DNA from: Alitta virens
Lineage: Eukaryota; Annelida; Polychaeta; Phyllodocida; Nereididae
NCBI GenBank assembly: GCA_932294295.1
Contig: OW028574.1
Span: 11,356,215-11,420,214 of the forward strand
Length of the DNA: 64,000 nucleotides
Direction: 5' to 3'
The notes beneath the pieces were generated by a model. The model had not been told where the DNA came from and did not search any database. It saw only the letters and a list, made by a program, of their open reading frames with translations. Below are positions 38,501-51,044 of this stretch, in pieces. A program made the translations under genes and the position numbers. Positions within the stretch are counted from its first letter, which is position 1, and every line of letters starts with the position of its first letter.

Positions 38501-41500
38501 GTGCTAAAAGCAAAACTTCTGGAAATGGGGGAACCGAAAGCGATTCTTGGTCTCGCCATTTCTCCTCCTTACCTGGATGACATCGAGAGGACTATCCTTC
38601 AACTCAAAGAGGTAATACGAGATCAAATCAATCTATTTAATAATAATATTGTAGTCCACTTATCCTCTCACTAAAACATCGTATCGGTAGCTATACGACC
38701 TTGTTTGTGGTCGTTTCCAGTAAACAATTTTGTGGCCTTATTGTAGACGGGGTCTCCATAGCTACAGTTCTCAGCGAGCTTGTGATTGCAATTAATTTTT
38801 GTTGCTCTGTAAAGACATCATATTTGGATATAATCTGTGGGGCTTTATTTATGCTTGTATGTTGAGATTTAAATAGAAAAACATCAAAGCAATTGGCAGA
38901 TAATCCAAAAGTCAGGGTTTCACTTTCATTCATTCACAAGTATCAATAAGATTATTGTGCTTCTTTCTTCAAATATTTGCATTTTGTTTTATTACTTTTT
39001 AGATTGGTGCACTGACTTCACTTGAAGGTGGAGCTGTCAACCCTCACGACGGGTCGTTGACCTTCATGGGTCGAGTATTGGCTTCTCTCCCGGTTGACAT
39101 TCGAGTTGGTAAACTCATTCTCTTAGGGCAGGTGTTTGGCCTCCTGGAAGAGTGCATTATCATCGGTAATTAATAACAAGTTTTTTAGAAAGTTTTTGGT
39201 GCTTTGTTGGCTTGGTTGATCGAATGAATGCTATTTATAGTGGTTTTTATTTCCCTTTGTCATATTTTAGCTGCTTCCCTTTCACTGAGAAGCTTCTTTG
39301 CCAAACCATTCCATGCTGAGCTAGAAGCATACAAGTAAGTTTGTTACATATAACCACTAACAATTACAAAGAGCCATCCAAAAGGCAATATATATGCCAA
39401 TCAGTATTTACAAATATTTAGTCATTGCTAGTCCCTGAATTGTTTGTCTAAAAAATCTTTTGTAAAGATTGACCAAGGAAAGTTGTCAAATTTTCGTAAG
39501 TGTGAAGTGTTAATGTTTCTGCCTAAAGTTTCTTTTTTCTTGCACTTGGCTATGGTTAGCATGTTTCTTATGCATACTGTCATTCAGTTTTTCTAAAAGA
39601 AAAAAATTTCCAATTTTTGATTGGCAGACTTTGTCACTTTGTTTAGCAATGTTCTGCAGAACTTATATAATATGCAGGTCACATGTCTTGAAAATTGCAA
39701 TTAAGGTCAATAAGTTGCTCAAAAAGAAAAACAATTTCCTTGTGGAAATAAGTTTATTTTTACATGTCTAAAACAAGGAAAAATTGTCCCACACAGCCTT
39801 ATGAATTTTGGAATAATTTCTAAGACGTAAGATATTCATTTTCAGAAACGCTGTTGCCTGTATGTGATTGTTTGGTTGCCAGTTTAATTCACATGAACTT
39901 ATCATCAATTATTATTTTATTAGATCAAAACTTGGGTGGGCCAGCGACACTTTTTCTGATTGCATAGCCCTTGTGAATGCATATAAGGTATTAAAATAAC
40001 ATCTCCCATTTTTGCAGCTTGTGCTTCTTTGTGACAATAAACACCAATTTTTGAATGTAAGTAATCAAATGTTGCTTATGTTTTCACAAAGGTTTGGGAC
40101 AACAAAACCAAGCAAGGTGTTTTTGAAAGGAACAGACAAGCGGAGCTGAAGTGGGGTCGAGAAAATTTCATTCAGATTAGAAGAATCAGAGATGTAAGTA
40201 TTTCACTAAATTAATCAATTGTGGAACTTTCGACCCTGTAGTGTGTATTTATTCTGGCATGATTCAGTGGTGCCATAATTATGTGTAGCATTTTGGATAC
40301 CCAGTGATTACCCACTGTCTCTTTGCATTTGGTACGACAGGTGGAAATTTTGATCAGAGAACTATCGGACAGGCTTGCCAGGTTCAACATAAGAGTTTCA
40401 CATGAGAGGGGACACAATCGCAATATTGACGTACGCCAGGATGAGATGTTTCTGAAGGTAGAGTGAAGTACTTTACTACTGGAAAATTGATGGTTAATCC
40501 GTTAGTTGTGCCAGTTGGCATTGTTTTATGTTGCTACTAGTCCTAGAAACTTTAATTCTTGCACCTATCGAAGTTACCTATTCCTTCCCTTTACAAATTT
40601 TTTTAAGAATATGTTTCTGTCTTTCTCACCACAACCAATGTTAGTGCAACTGAGACACATGAATTGTGTTAATGACAGTTTGTTGGCTTTGTTCCCGGTT
40701 TCCCCTTCTCTGATTTCTTACCATCCTGTTGTTCAAATCCTTTGACAATGATATATATTCCCGATAGTATAGATTGGTGTTGTTAGTATTGGAATAAATT
40801 AACAAACCGATGAATCGGAGCCTCGCCACTCGCTACAATCGGAGAGAACCCTCAGAAAGAATCAAGGAGGGCATACGATGATGGATGTACTCTTCTTGGG
40901 ATAAAGTTATTTATATTATGAAGACAAAAGTAACAAGACTGAAGGAGTCGACACTCCGAAAATAGACTAGTTTAAATATTGAAGAAAGTATTAACAAAAT
41001 GCCCCTACTACTCACATGTATGTCGTGTGCTCCTAATTTTTCTCCAGGTGGCCCCCGTCAACAGCAGTTTGTGCCTTCAGGGGGTCTCCTCCATGGTTTT
41101 TGACACTAAAGCTTTGTAATACCGCAGGCCCCTTCCAGCAAGTATAAGGCATATCTAGACACAGTATTTAAAAATAAATAAAATAGGGGCCATGGTAATA
41201 GTTTCTCATTTAATGGAAATGTCATATTTCTGATTCCTGCAGATCGTGATGTGCGGTGCTTTCTACCCCAATTACTTTGTACGAATCAAACCAGATGAGG
41301 AACAAGCGGTCAGGACCATGTCTGGTCACAATCCGTTCACCACAGTTATGGTAAGTTCTACTCATTGCATAATTAAACAACCTAAATACAAAGTATATTT
41401 CAGATAGAACCTGATAAAAGAAGAGAGAAAGAGAAAACTATGAATCAGTTAATGAGAAACTTAACGTATTCCTCTACAACCAGGTGAAGGGTCTACCTGC

Positions 41501-44500
41501 AAACCAAGGAGCTTTCTATCGGGACAAGATTGAACTGCTCTTCAAACCATGCCAGGCCAGCCTACCTCCCAAAGTCTTCATTGAAGAAACCAAGTAATAT
41601 CGGCTAAAAAATCTATTTAATTGTATATCTAAACATGAGAGATGATAAATGTGAAGGAGAACTCGTACAAGCTATAATTTTGTGTGGAAGAAGCAACTTC
41701 TATTTTGAGGAAGATTAAAATAATTTCTAATTATGGTAATAATCAATGAACTTGGATCTATTTTTCATTTAGAGCTTACATTCAGTTCCGTAAAGAAAGC
41801 CAGAGGTATAGCACGGAATTTTGCAGTGGAGTGTACTTGGCCGTGAAAATGAGGTAATGTCTTTAAAGATTCATTCTTGTTAGGCCACATGGTATTTTTG
41901 CATGTATTTATTACAGACCACCCTCAAGTTTCTAAATCTAAAGGAACTCACTAAACTGTCCTTTGCAGTGGCCTAAATTAACATTTATGTTGTACAGACA
42001 GCTGCGACTAGAGCTGGTAGTAGAACTGTATGATGCTGAAGAAACGCAGAAGTTGATGAAACAAGTGAATGAGCTGAAAGAGCAACAAGTCCATGAGAAG
42101 AAGATGCTGCGCACTAATAGGTAGGTTTTTCTCATTTTCGTCAATTTGCAAACTTTGCATGTCTGTCTGTTATGACAGTGTCTTTTCAAGTTGCAAATGT
42201 TCCAGACGTCTTGTATATGAAAGTGAATTTTTTTTTTGCCTGAATAAATGTATGTACTCTTTTACCATTGAACTCTATTGGATTTAAGTGTTTAGAGAGC
42301 AGATAATGAGTTTTTGATAGCAAGTTTAGTTATATTTGGTTATTTCTAATTTGGAAAATAAAGGGACAGATAAATAATATTGCCATTGAGCCGATGGCTT
42401 TGTCCATCCATAGTTTATGAGTAAGTTTCCTACAACAATAATTACCATTTAATGATATTATTTTTGTATCATGTGCAGGTTGTTGGTCACAGATTCTTCT
42501 ACTGAAGAAATTCCGCAAGTAAAAATGCCAGATCCTCAGCAGTCTGTGGTAGAGTTGCAGGCCACTCAAGTCGTAGGTTGTGGACATTTCTGGGCTCACT
42601 ATAGTGATGCTGAGACTTGGAACAAGATGTTGGCGTTGCATACAGAGATTGCGAATCGGCATGGTTTATTGCGAGTATGTCATCTGTTTTATCCTGACTT
42701 TCTCATCTATGCTCATCAGTGGAACTTGTAATCAAACTCCTGAGCAAGCAACTGGAAGACACTAAAATTTGTTCATAGCAAAATGTTGAGGACCAAATTA
42801 AATGTATGCTGATGGATAATTAATTTTAGATTGAGAACCGTTGCTGGCAAAAATTACAGAGGTTTTGGTCCCCTATCTACCGTAACAGAGGGTATTATCG
42901 ACAGGGTGGGTATTTTTGACACTCACATTAAAATGTTAACAATTTATATATTTTTTTTATTAACATTTTAATTTAAGTGTTGAAAATACCCGCCCTGTCG
43001 ATAATACCCTCCGTTTAATACGGTATTATATTTTTTTTTATCTTGAATAACTTCACAGCTCATTTAATCACAAACCTGATCTGTTATATCTGTAATCCTG
43101 AAACTCGCTGTCTGTGTTTCATTTTAACAGCCAATTAGCCCTGCCAAGCTAAAGGTTGGGTCCGTCTGCTTGGCCTTGTTTGAAGATGAAGCTGCCAGCT
43201 TTTACCGTGCTCGAATAACCAGCGTCTACATGCATTCAGGGGAAGTTGATGTCTTCTATTTGGATTATGGCAACACTGGCAAAGTCCATATTAACAACTT
43301 AAGAAATCTTGATGAAGATCTGAAGAGATTAGAAGCTCAGGTTTGTCAATTATCTTATATTTTTAAGCTGGATGACAGAGTAGCTTACCTACTGGTACGC
43401 TGCTCTGGGATACTCAGTGAGATGTAAATGATAGCAAATTTTTGTAAGATCATGAAATTGGAATATATATATATATATATATAATTTTTATTGACGGAAG
43501 ATGTCAGAAAAGACATATATGTCACAAGTACAAAAGATAAAAAGAAATAAAAGCAATCAGAAAAAAAAATTTAAAAAAAGGGAATACAACAAAGACTATA
43601 GTTACAGATGGTTCCAGCCACCAAATTAAAGTATTACATAGAAGTTAACATTAGTTTAGCTGTTTATCCATTCCTTATAAAATTCAATCAGAATCTTTCA
43701 TACATACAGCTTGTATCATAAACACAGTTATATTTTACATATAATATATAATACATATTAACATGTTTCGACAAAATACATTCCTTATATAATGTGTACG
43801 ATATAACTATTTACAGAATGATTTTACTTCAAAATAGAGCTAAATATATATTAATTAATAGGAAGTATATATGTATATATTTACGGAGATTATCTGACTT
43901 CACTTCTAGAAAACAAAATCACAAAGAGTTTTCATCATGGCAGTATATAAAAGTATATAAAAGATAAAATATAATGACTGTCATTTTTTATAACTTAACT
44001 GATTAGTATTTGGGCAAAAATAAGACCATGGATCTGGCAAGCGATATTCTGTAGACTATATAGCATGTATGGTTTTTTTTTTGTCGCACAGGCAATTGAA
44101 GTGGAGCTTAGTGGAATCCGTCCTTGCAGTGTTAAGTGTCCAGATGGTCAGTGGACTCCTGAAGCCAAGAAGTACTTTGCCGATATTCTGTCGGACAATA
44201 AATTGTATGGAAAAGTAAGTCATATTTAACAGTTTATTGTGTGTATGTGATGAGCACATTTAGCAGAGTGAATATTTTGGGGATGTTCAACCTAAAATCC
44301 TGCTGAGGTTGATGCAATTATTAGAGACTGGTTTGAAAAAGCAGCAATTACATTACGCTTAACATATGCTTAAACTTGCTTACATTGTTGATAATACTGC
44401 CATGCATAATGTTTCTTTACAGATTTACTCGGTTGTACATGGAATCCTCAGGGTTGAGCTGTTCAGCGAAAAAAGTTTGAACATAAACCAACATCTCATT

Positions 44501-47500
44501 GAAAAGTCCTTTGCTGATGAAGCTCGTGAAAGTTTCTTTTCCGAGGTATTTAAATTGCTAATTAAAAGCCGATTATGATTCATTTAAAAGATGGGCTTTT
44601 ATGATAGATCTTATTTTGGTGGCAGATGATTTCATATTTTTACATTGAGATTTGTTCAATGATTTGCAGCAAAATCATCAATACCGTGAGGATATTATCA
44701 ATGGCATGGGAACTGAAGTTTGTCAGCAATGGATGCAAATCAAAGATTTATCTATACACGAAGCCTTGAAGCGAGCTGAGACCAAGACAGACAGAGAAGA
44801 TGCAACTGGAAATCAGCGTCCAAGGAGAAAACAGAGGGTAACTAACCTAAACAAGATTAAAACAATTACAGCTGTCTTTTTTTTTTTAATTTGATGTGGC
44901 TGAAAAAGTTGCAAATAAATGCTCCTGGCATGCCATGACAGTGGGGATTTAAAAGCCATTTGAAGGGCTCTGTCACTGAATCATTTTTTATTGTTTAATA
45001 AAGGTATCTGTGACAAAATCTCGTTAGTGGATGCCATGGCCAAGTGGATAAGGTGCTGGACTCGTATGAGCATGGTCGTGGGTTCAAACCCAGCCACGGC
45101 CTGGGGGAACTGAGAAGATCCTCCTTGAACCACTGCTTCACTCCACCCAGGTGTAAATGGGTACTCCCCAGGGAGTTGAGAATGGCTCAGCTAGAACAGG
45201 CCTGCCATAGGTTTAAATTGTAATGTCGGAGAGCTTGTTGAGGATAGCAGACGCTAAACCCAATTACAATACAATTACAAAATACCTCCTTATGTCCAGG
45301 CAGTAGTTCAAGAAATCACATAGGACACTGGATTTTACCAGCAAAAAAATTGTCTGATGACAGGCAATATAAATGTCTGACAAATTGTCTGCTACTAAAG
45401 AAGCTCATTGGCTAATGTCTTGTGTACAAGTCCACTGCCCGCGCCATCTATATTTCTAATTACTGGGCGAGCAAGGCGAGCGTGTACAGATTCTCATTTA
45501 GAACAACTCACCAAAATGTTTGCACAACTAACCCAAGCAGTTTTGACCTATGGTCCTCGATTCAATTTTGTGCATTATTATTCAAAGAATACAAAACCGA
45601 CCACATTAGGATATTATACGTCGTTTACCAAGCAATCCAGAGCGGCGGTCATGGAACTAATTAGTTTAGTCAGCAATACGTTGTACGTGTGTAGCTATCT
45701 CTTAAAAGTAGGTCACTTCAGTTTCCAGGGACCCTGAAGATACAAGGGTCCCGATTAGAGACAGAGCTAATGTGTTGAGTGGGAGGGGCATTGCAGATTT
45801 TAATTTAATTTGATTGGTTAAAATGTCAATGATTGAAAGATGTCTGAAAATTATGCAGGAATTGCACTCAACTTGACATTTCACGTGCATTTTTTATAAT
45901 TATTAATGATATTTAGAGATTTAGCTGAAATATATTAGTTTAGTAAAAAAACAGAAAAAGTGGGAACTTGCAGAACTCCACTTCTTGAAATAATAGAAAG
46001 ATGTCTTCTGCTAACCGTTTGAAATTATATTTTGCTAATAACTATTCTAATCTGTTTTATTCATACATAACAGCAGGTATGCATCCTCTTTTTGTTTCAA
46101 TGTCCAATGTATCTGACCAGCTGTCAGAGGCAGATGTAATGATGATAAGGTTTGAGATGATTAGGCTTGGAGTCCACAACCTTTGCTCATTTACACCAAT
46201 GGGTCGGGGCTTTTACTCACCTCACCATAGACAGGACATGCCGCCGACCATTCTTAAACTTTTTTTACAATACTTGATTTTTTATGTCAAGTTTATTAAC
46301 CTGGGTGTGATAAAATAATTGTAAAAGTTTTCATCAGACAAGGCAATGTCGGACATGAAATGATTTTTTGTCTAACACTTTGTCTGACTACTGAAATAAT
46401 GTCCCTTTATTTTCCGGATACTGAGTAGGAGAAGAATATTAAAAATTATCACAGGGTTATTTTAAGAATACAGAAATTTATTCCAGGAAGTTGTCATATT
46501 TCACGAAGTTGAAGGCTATGTGAAATATGACAACTGAATGGAATAAATTCCTGTATTCTCAAAATTAACATTTTGTAACGATTTGATCCTCTGTCTCTTC
46601 TTTATCATGCTCTTAAAAAAGAAAGATATTCATTTGACAGCCAGCCTTCTGAATCCACGGAGTTAAAACCCCCGAAAAGTAAACGATGTAAATAAACTTT
46701 TTCTCAGTCCGTTGCTGTCATAAAGATATGATAAACACATCAGAAGAATTCCCAATTTTTGTTGGGAACATTTCAACACCAAGTTTGTGATTCTACTCCC
46801 ATCCATTGCAGAGATATTTGCAAAATGTGAAGCCAAGACTGATCATTGATAGATTTTGAGCAAGCAGCGCTGAGGTCCAGCGCACCTGTGGATGTCGTCA
46901 TTTTTGAAGTATAGCGGGCAAATAAGCAATACAGAAAATATCCGTGAAGAGGGCGTGGCCAAACTAACAATTTTTGGGATACAGAAATATATCTATCAGC
47001 TCTAAACCAATCAGCGATCTTCATTTGGCATTGACAGAGGATAAAATACAATATGATGTATACAAGTCTGTGCATGTTGAGCTCATGAACTACACAGATA
47101 TTAAATTTATTCATTTAGTCAATTTCATGTTTGGAAATTATTTTCAGGTTACTCTTAGTGGGCCCAGCTCTGCACTTGAGATGCAGTTCTGTTGCATGAA
47201 TAATATGGGAAGAATGAGGTATGTTGCATTGTTTTTAACTAATACTCAAGTTAGATATATAAGTTAATATTGTGCAAAACCCAAGTCTCTTAACTTTAAT
47301 GTGTCCATTTCTGTTAATCAGAACAGCGAGAGTTGAAAGAGACAGCGTCAACTCAGTTGCCCTTGACGACCGACCTGAGGATCCTCACCAAAGGTTACTT
47401 GTGGCAGCTGTGGTAACGCTGAACCCTAGTGGGTCCACACTCCTCGCCAGGGACACTACGATCATGCCTGCAATTCCAGGGTTCCCTGCGCTAGTGGCGA

Positions 47501-49305
47501 TGTTATTTTGCCCATCTATGGAGTTGAGGTAATTCTGTTAATGATAAATTACCAGAATATTTTCACAACCACAAAGGGAATTTTGTTAACATTGTTAAAG
47601 AGATGTGGGAAGTTTTAATGATTGCTGTGACAATCTATAGTGGCACATACTTTGTTTTCAGTGAGTAATATTGATTATGTGCACTGCATTCCAGAACTGA
47701 CAAAGCTCAGACTAGATACACAGGTGCCATTTGTGGTCTGGGCTGGAACCCAGAGACTGGGGGCTCTGCTCTGCCTGAACATGACATGGAACTGGTGTTT
47801 GATGTTGAAATGGACAACAATGACTTGCAGCTGGTTAGTTTGCCGAAACTTATCTGATTCCTTTTTTAAATAAATCTGCATAGCAGCTTTTTGCCGGTAT
47901 AAAAAATCATGCCATGCATCAATTCTTGCAGGATCATTAAATGTTTGAGTGAAGTCACAACTGTTCTGATGTTATTTGTTCCCTTGCAGATTAATCTGGT
48001 CAGGATGGCCATCAATGTGACAATTGGAGGAGATGAAAAAGAAGCACAATGGGCTCCTAATGCTGTGTTGCGACTGCAACAGAAGGCTCGTTCTAGAGTG
48101 ATTGAGTACGTTTTCTTGTGACATATTGTTAATTTTAGTTTGTTGTATATTTGTATGATTATCTTTTGTCAGGCTGCAGTGAAATGAAATTGCTTTAAAT
48201 CATTTTGTTCCATGTAACTTTCAGTCTTATCACGCGAAGGAGGCCAGCCATCGCTCCAGTAGATTTCAGAAAACCATTGCTTTGGAATTTGGTAGGAATT
48301 ATCCTGCATAGAATAACTATAGGTCAGTGCTACTTTCCTGCTTTTCGTTTATTTCACATTCTTTTATTTTGATTCAGGTAAAGGAAGATGATTTGTTACG
48401 ACCAAAAGTAGACTCAGCAATGGCTGGCAGCACAGACATGGAGAGAGGACAATTACTCAATCTGCACGCAGCAGTGAGCTTACGAGAGAAGAACCCAGAA
48501 GTTGAAGAGAATGAAAGGCAGCGGCATACGGCCAAAAAAATTAAGTTCAGAAAGTACATTCAGGAACTGCATGAAAAGGCTGGCTTGTGAGTTACAGTTT
48601 CTCCTTGTATGGCTTCTTGAGTCTTCAAAACTTGCCTAGTGTTGTCTCTTACAGTGGTAGTCCAAAACTGAATAAATCAGCTTGATAATTAACATCTGTT
48701 ACCAAAGGTATTAGGAGCAGATAGTGCTTGATATCTATGACATTTAATACAAGAGTTATGGTTAGGGCTGTTCCATTTACAAGTGTGGGGTGTGGGGGTA
48801 GACTGGATGATTTTTGAAAAATGGAAGGGGGGGGGGGGCTGCACCTCACCCACACTTTTAAATGGAACGGCCCTTACAAAATTAAGTTTTTCACTTGCCT
48901 CAACATTCACATTGTGGACCAGGATGAGATTTCGGTCATGCAGTTCCTTCATTACAGAGTGCTTAATTAAAAAACTAAACATATATATGTGAATGTGATT
49001 TCCCCCAGACTGTAGCTGAATTATGGTATATGGCATTTGTTGTTGTAGCCTTTTATAGCTGATTCTTCTAAACTGCCTTAAATTGACAAATGAACATGCT
49101 GATGTCATTTGCTACAATACAAAATTTAAGTACAATAATTTAAAATACGAAAAGTAGATGAATCTAGTATATTTTTTTTAGATCAACATTGAAGGAAGAA
49201 ATTGAGTGCAAATTGTGTGGCATCTACCTGCAGCACCCTAAAGAATTGAAACTTCATCTAGCCACGAAACGACACCGGGAAGAAGAGACCAAGTGGCTTC
49301 TGTGA
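34340..49305 (+). CDS. TDRD9: TDRD9 / spindle-E family Tudor-domain DEVH-box RNA helicase, complete, 35 coding exons
   Basis: I assembled 35 exons whose GT/AG junctions and phases all agree, giving 1,505 codons and a TGA at 49303-49305. In order the protein has an N-terminal region (1-184), RecA1 with Walker A GATGSGKT (199-206), DEVH box (298-301) and SAT (331-333), RecA2 with motif V around T485-T493 and motif VI QRKGRAGR (532-539), the helicase-associated region, an extended Tudor domain (about 988-1100) and a C2H2 finger (C1474, C1477, H1490, H1496). This order identifies TDRD9/Spn-E; human TDRD9 is about 1,380 residues, so this one is somewhat longer. The family works in cytoplasmic germ granules in the piRNA pathway that silences transposons (established for mouse and fly). 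The start is the first ATG of the exon, inferred rather than proven. No broken codon or missing motif was seen. The CNGK-like gene follows on the same strand. Confidence 0.95.
35625..35824. mobile_element. Short MITE in TDRD9 intron 3
   Basis: Ends CAGGCCTGAG and CTCAGGCCTG, flanked on both sides by CACAA. The interior includes GGTAACC motifs. Confidence 0.65.
35906..36087. mobile_element. Second short MITE in TDRD9 intron 3
   Basis: Inverted ends CAGGGATCGAAATAA and TTATTTCGATCCCTG. The interior carries GGTTACC motifs. It ends 176 bp upstream of exon 4. Confidence 0.8.
36264..37114 (+). CDS. TDRD9: TDRD9 exons 4-6: helicase RecA1 (Walker A, DEVH, SAT)
   Basis: Exons are 36264-36485, 36658-36861 and 36956-37114, all phase 0. 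Exon 4 carries the ATP-binding motif GATGSGKT and motif Ia (TQPRRIAA). Exon 5 carries the Mg/ATP motif DEVHERD. Exon 6 begins with motif III (MSAT). All catalytic positions expected of a DExH helicase are present, so ATPase activity is plausible. Confidence 0.95.
37231..38380 (+). CDS. TDRD9: TDRD9 exons 7-13: helicase RecA2 (motifs IV-VI)
   Basis: Exons are 37231-37334, 37427-37482, 37605-37662, 37752-37836, 37927-37984, 38079-38183 and 38283-38380. They encode a linker, motif IV (VLVFLPG), the LPLHS motif, motif V (ATNIAESSIT) and the arginine-finger motif VI (QRKGRAGR), which is split between exons 12 and 13. All phases agree. Confidence 0.95.
38480..42674 (+). CDS. TDRD9: TDRD9 exons 14-24: helicase-associated region and linker to the Tudor domain
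   Basis: Exons are 38480-38611, 39003-39165, 39271-39334, 39924-39987, 40092-40193, 40341-40457, 41243-41350, 41484-41593, 41773-41853, 41998-42120 and 42479-42674. The first few resemble the HA2/winged-helix part of DEAH helicases (RCPLDHLVLKAK, then GALTSLEGGAVN). The later ones correspond to the OB-like and family-specific middle part, and exon 23 contains a charged helical stretch. No stop or phase conflict was found. Confidence 0.9.
42878..43025. mobile_element. Hairpin MITE in TDRD9 intron 24
   Basis: Nearly perfect palindrome from TACCGTAACAGAGGGTATTA to its complement. Arms of about 60 bp surround an AT-rich centre. Same family as 51422-51541. Confidence 0.85.
43131..44837 (+). CDS. 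TDRD9: TDRD9 exons 25-28: extended Tudor domain
   Basis: Exons are 43131-43340, 44092-44214, 44423-44545 and 44670-44837, all phase 0. Exon 25 holds the Tudor core: F1011 and Y1012, then the strand ending FYLDYGN (1029-1035), with the aromatic and acidic residues used to bind dimethylarginine in PIWI proteins. Exons 26-28 supply the staphylococcal-nuclease-like half of an extended Tudor and then a basic tail. Confidence 0.92.
45031..45281 (+). mobile_element. tRNA-derived SINE with an ATTACAATACAATTACAA tail, TDRD9 intron 28
   Basis: Head with box A (TGGCCAAGTGGATAAGGTGC) and box B (GGGTTCAAACCC), a body and an AATTACAATACAATTACA tail. A different SINE family from the (TATC)n one. Confidence 0.88.
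46461..46567. mobile_element. Hairpin MITE in TDRD9 intron 28
   Basis: AATACAGAAATTTATTCCA and TTGTCATATTTCAC are repeated as complements around a short loop near 46510. Confidence 0.8.
47148..48586 (+). CDS. TDRD9: TDRD9 exons 29-34: C-terminal region
   Basis: Exons are 47148-47218, 47322-47528, 47695-47833, 47990-48105, 48225-48291 and 48378-48586. Phases match across a 2.3-kb intron 28 that has filled with a SINE and a hairpin MITE. The protein here includes a segment around PAIPGFPALVAMLF (exon 30) and a charged, helical end (exon 34). This part of the TDRD9/Spn-E family has no well-named domain that I can assign by eye. Confidence 0.88.
49182..49305 (+). CDS. TDRD9: TDRD9 exon 35: terminal C2H2 zinc finger and stop
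   Basis: The exon encodes C-x2-C-x12-H-x5-H (starting CKLCGIYL) and ends KWLL-stop at 49303-49305. The acceptor is a T-rich tract plus TTAG. The finger sits at the very C-terminus and its four ligands are intact. It may bind RNA or a protein partner. Confidence 0.9.
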
Positions 49306-49801
49306 TTTACTTTTGTGGGGTATATACCCAGTTATATTAAGAGGACCTTTCTTATAAACTATTGCCATTCTTGTGATTATTTCACTAACACAGAGGACCA
49401 CCCAACCAGCATAGCCTTCCATATTACAGAACGAATGCGGTTTTGTACTGGTTACAATATTGCATTCATGTATTGTATGTTAAGTGCTGTGTATGTTAGA
49501 GATTTTACTACCTAATGCAATTTAGTATACATATAGAGTTCATAAGAAAACAATACACATGACCTGTTCTATAAGCTAGAAATTGCAATATGATGTTTTG
49601 AAAGGTTAGTGATTTATTAAGATAAAGTTGCTATTCCAACTTTCTTAATAGTAAGATGTGCCATAATTTGTCATTTTGCTGTAAAATTGAAAGTTTTGTT
49701 GTAATTTCATAAGAATTTTCAGAGAGAAATTGTTCCAAGTTTATTATCATGATATAAGTAATTTGAGTTGCATTATAATGTTGATGTAAAATCAGTGAAC
49801 A

Positions 49802-49840
49802 AATAAATGTTAACAATTTGTACTTGAGTTTGTTTGTCTT
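49802..49840 (+). terminator. TDRD9 poly(A) signal and GU-rich downstream element
   Basis: AATAAA lies at 49802-49807, about 500 bp after the stop, followed by a T/G-rich run at 49818-49840. This fits a normal 3' processing site and gives a 3' UTR of about 0.5 kb. Confidence 0.65.
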
Positions 49841-50839
49841 GAACAATTATTACCTGATCTTGTGTCATAAATTCATGGAAGCCAATGCATCTTCTCAGTT
49901 ATGATGCTTGGAACTGAACAAGATGTCCATGTTCATCTTCTGAAGTCCGATTTTTCAGTCATTGTTGGAGGTTAAGTAGCATTTACGTTCCATTCAAACA
50001 TAGTGTAAAATTTCTATTTCTCTTGCATTTGAAAATGCATCTGAAAATTGTTTTATTTTGCATGTATACATGTGAAGCTGTCACTATATGCCTGGTTGAC
50101 AGCTCCAACTTGTGGTTATATTAGTTTAAATCTGGAAGAATCCTGTGAAAGCTGGTAAGCTCTGTAGCGACTGTATAGGACCATTTCTGGGGAACTTGGA
50201 ACCTGATGCCACCTGTAGTACAATATGGCAGTCCATACTGAATGGTTGTAGAGGTTTTTTTGTGCCTCTGAAAGGAAGGAACATCTTGTAAATTTATTAC
50301 TTTTTACAATATAGTTTGCAGAATAAAGTAAATGTTTCTGTCTGTCATGCAGTGTGAAATTGATTGAATGTATGTACTTGCCTTTAGACATAGTCATAGG
50401 ATTCCCTGTGCCTTGAAAAGTTTAATGTGCATGTACATTATATTTGAGCAATTGGATAAGCCATGTCTGAAGTTCTATTGGTGATGACCCTGATATCGAT
50501 CACCGTGATCTCTGAAATCAGTGCAAAGGGGTTTGATATGGCCCCAGTGTCAAGATTCTAATTTTGCTCTACCCAGCAGACTTTTTCATTCGATTGAACT
50601 ACATGGACTCAACATTGCCAACTTTTTTCATCCGAGATATAATCAAAATTCACAGTTTCTTTGTCCTCATGAGATCTTTGGAAATCGAGTTCACTCCTCT
50701 CTTCAGAATTTGATGTAAAGGTTGGATGTACAGAGTTTCTTGCATTACGGTTTTCTTCTTCCAAGTACAAGTTATCTGATGCTTTTGACCGTTTCAGTAC
50801 AGGTTTACCAAAGTGATGTCCCATGTCAAATATTTGTAA
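49841..50839. other. Intergenic DNA between TDRD9 and CNGK
   Basis: No conserved frame or repeat family seen; the TDRD9 3' end lies before it and the CNGK promoter after it. Confidence 0.5.
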
Positions 50840-51044
50840 ACAACCATGACGTCATTACTCTCCTGCATTGGAGGGTAGGTATTGCGCATGCGCATTTGAG
50901 GCGCACGTGGTGATGACTTTGACGTCACTACTAATGGCTGTGATGGAAAGAGAACCTTCATCGCAAAAATGCCGACAAGTTAGAACTGATTATTGGGCCA
51001 AGGTGAAAATTTTCCACAGTTGATTGAAGAGAACGTCACGCGTC
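50840..51044 (+). promoter_or_regulatory. Putative CNGK promoter: two CREs, an NRF-1 palindrome and an E-box
   Basis: Within 200 bp upstream of the ATG at 51045 there are two full palindromic CREs (TGACGTCA, 50847-50854 and 50920-50927), a perfect NRF-1 site core (GCGCATGCGC, 50884-50893, with the flanking T and A of the consensus) and a CACGTG E-box (50904-50909). The stretch is also locally GC/CpG-rich against an AT-rich background. Promoter function is inferred. CRE and NRF-1 sites are typical of many housekeeping and testis promoters. Confidence 0.6.

Noticed and set aside
42835..42885. Possible additional TDRD9 exon before the Tudor exon
   Set aside because: No acceptor/donor pair keeps frame, exon 24 joins exon 25 in phase 0 without it, and the region borders a hairpin MITE.
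45408..45737. 109-codon open frame in TDRD9 intron 28
   Set aside because: No recognisable motif, it overlaps another frame of similar length, and it lies in repeat-rich intron DNA.
48689..49108. 139-codon minus-strand frame between TDRD9 exons 34 and 35
   Set aside because: Low-complexity and antisense to an intron; no domain, and a poly-G run lies within it.
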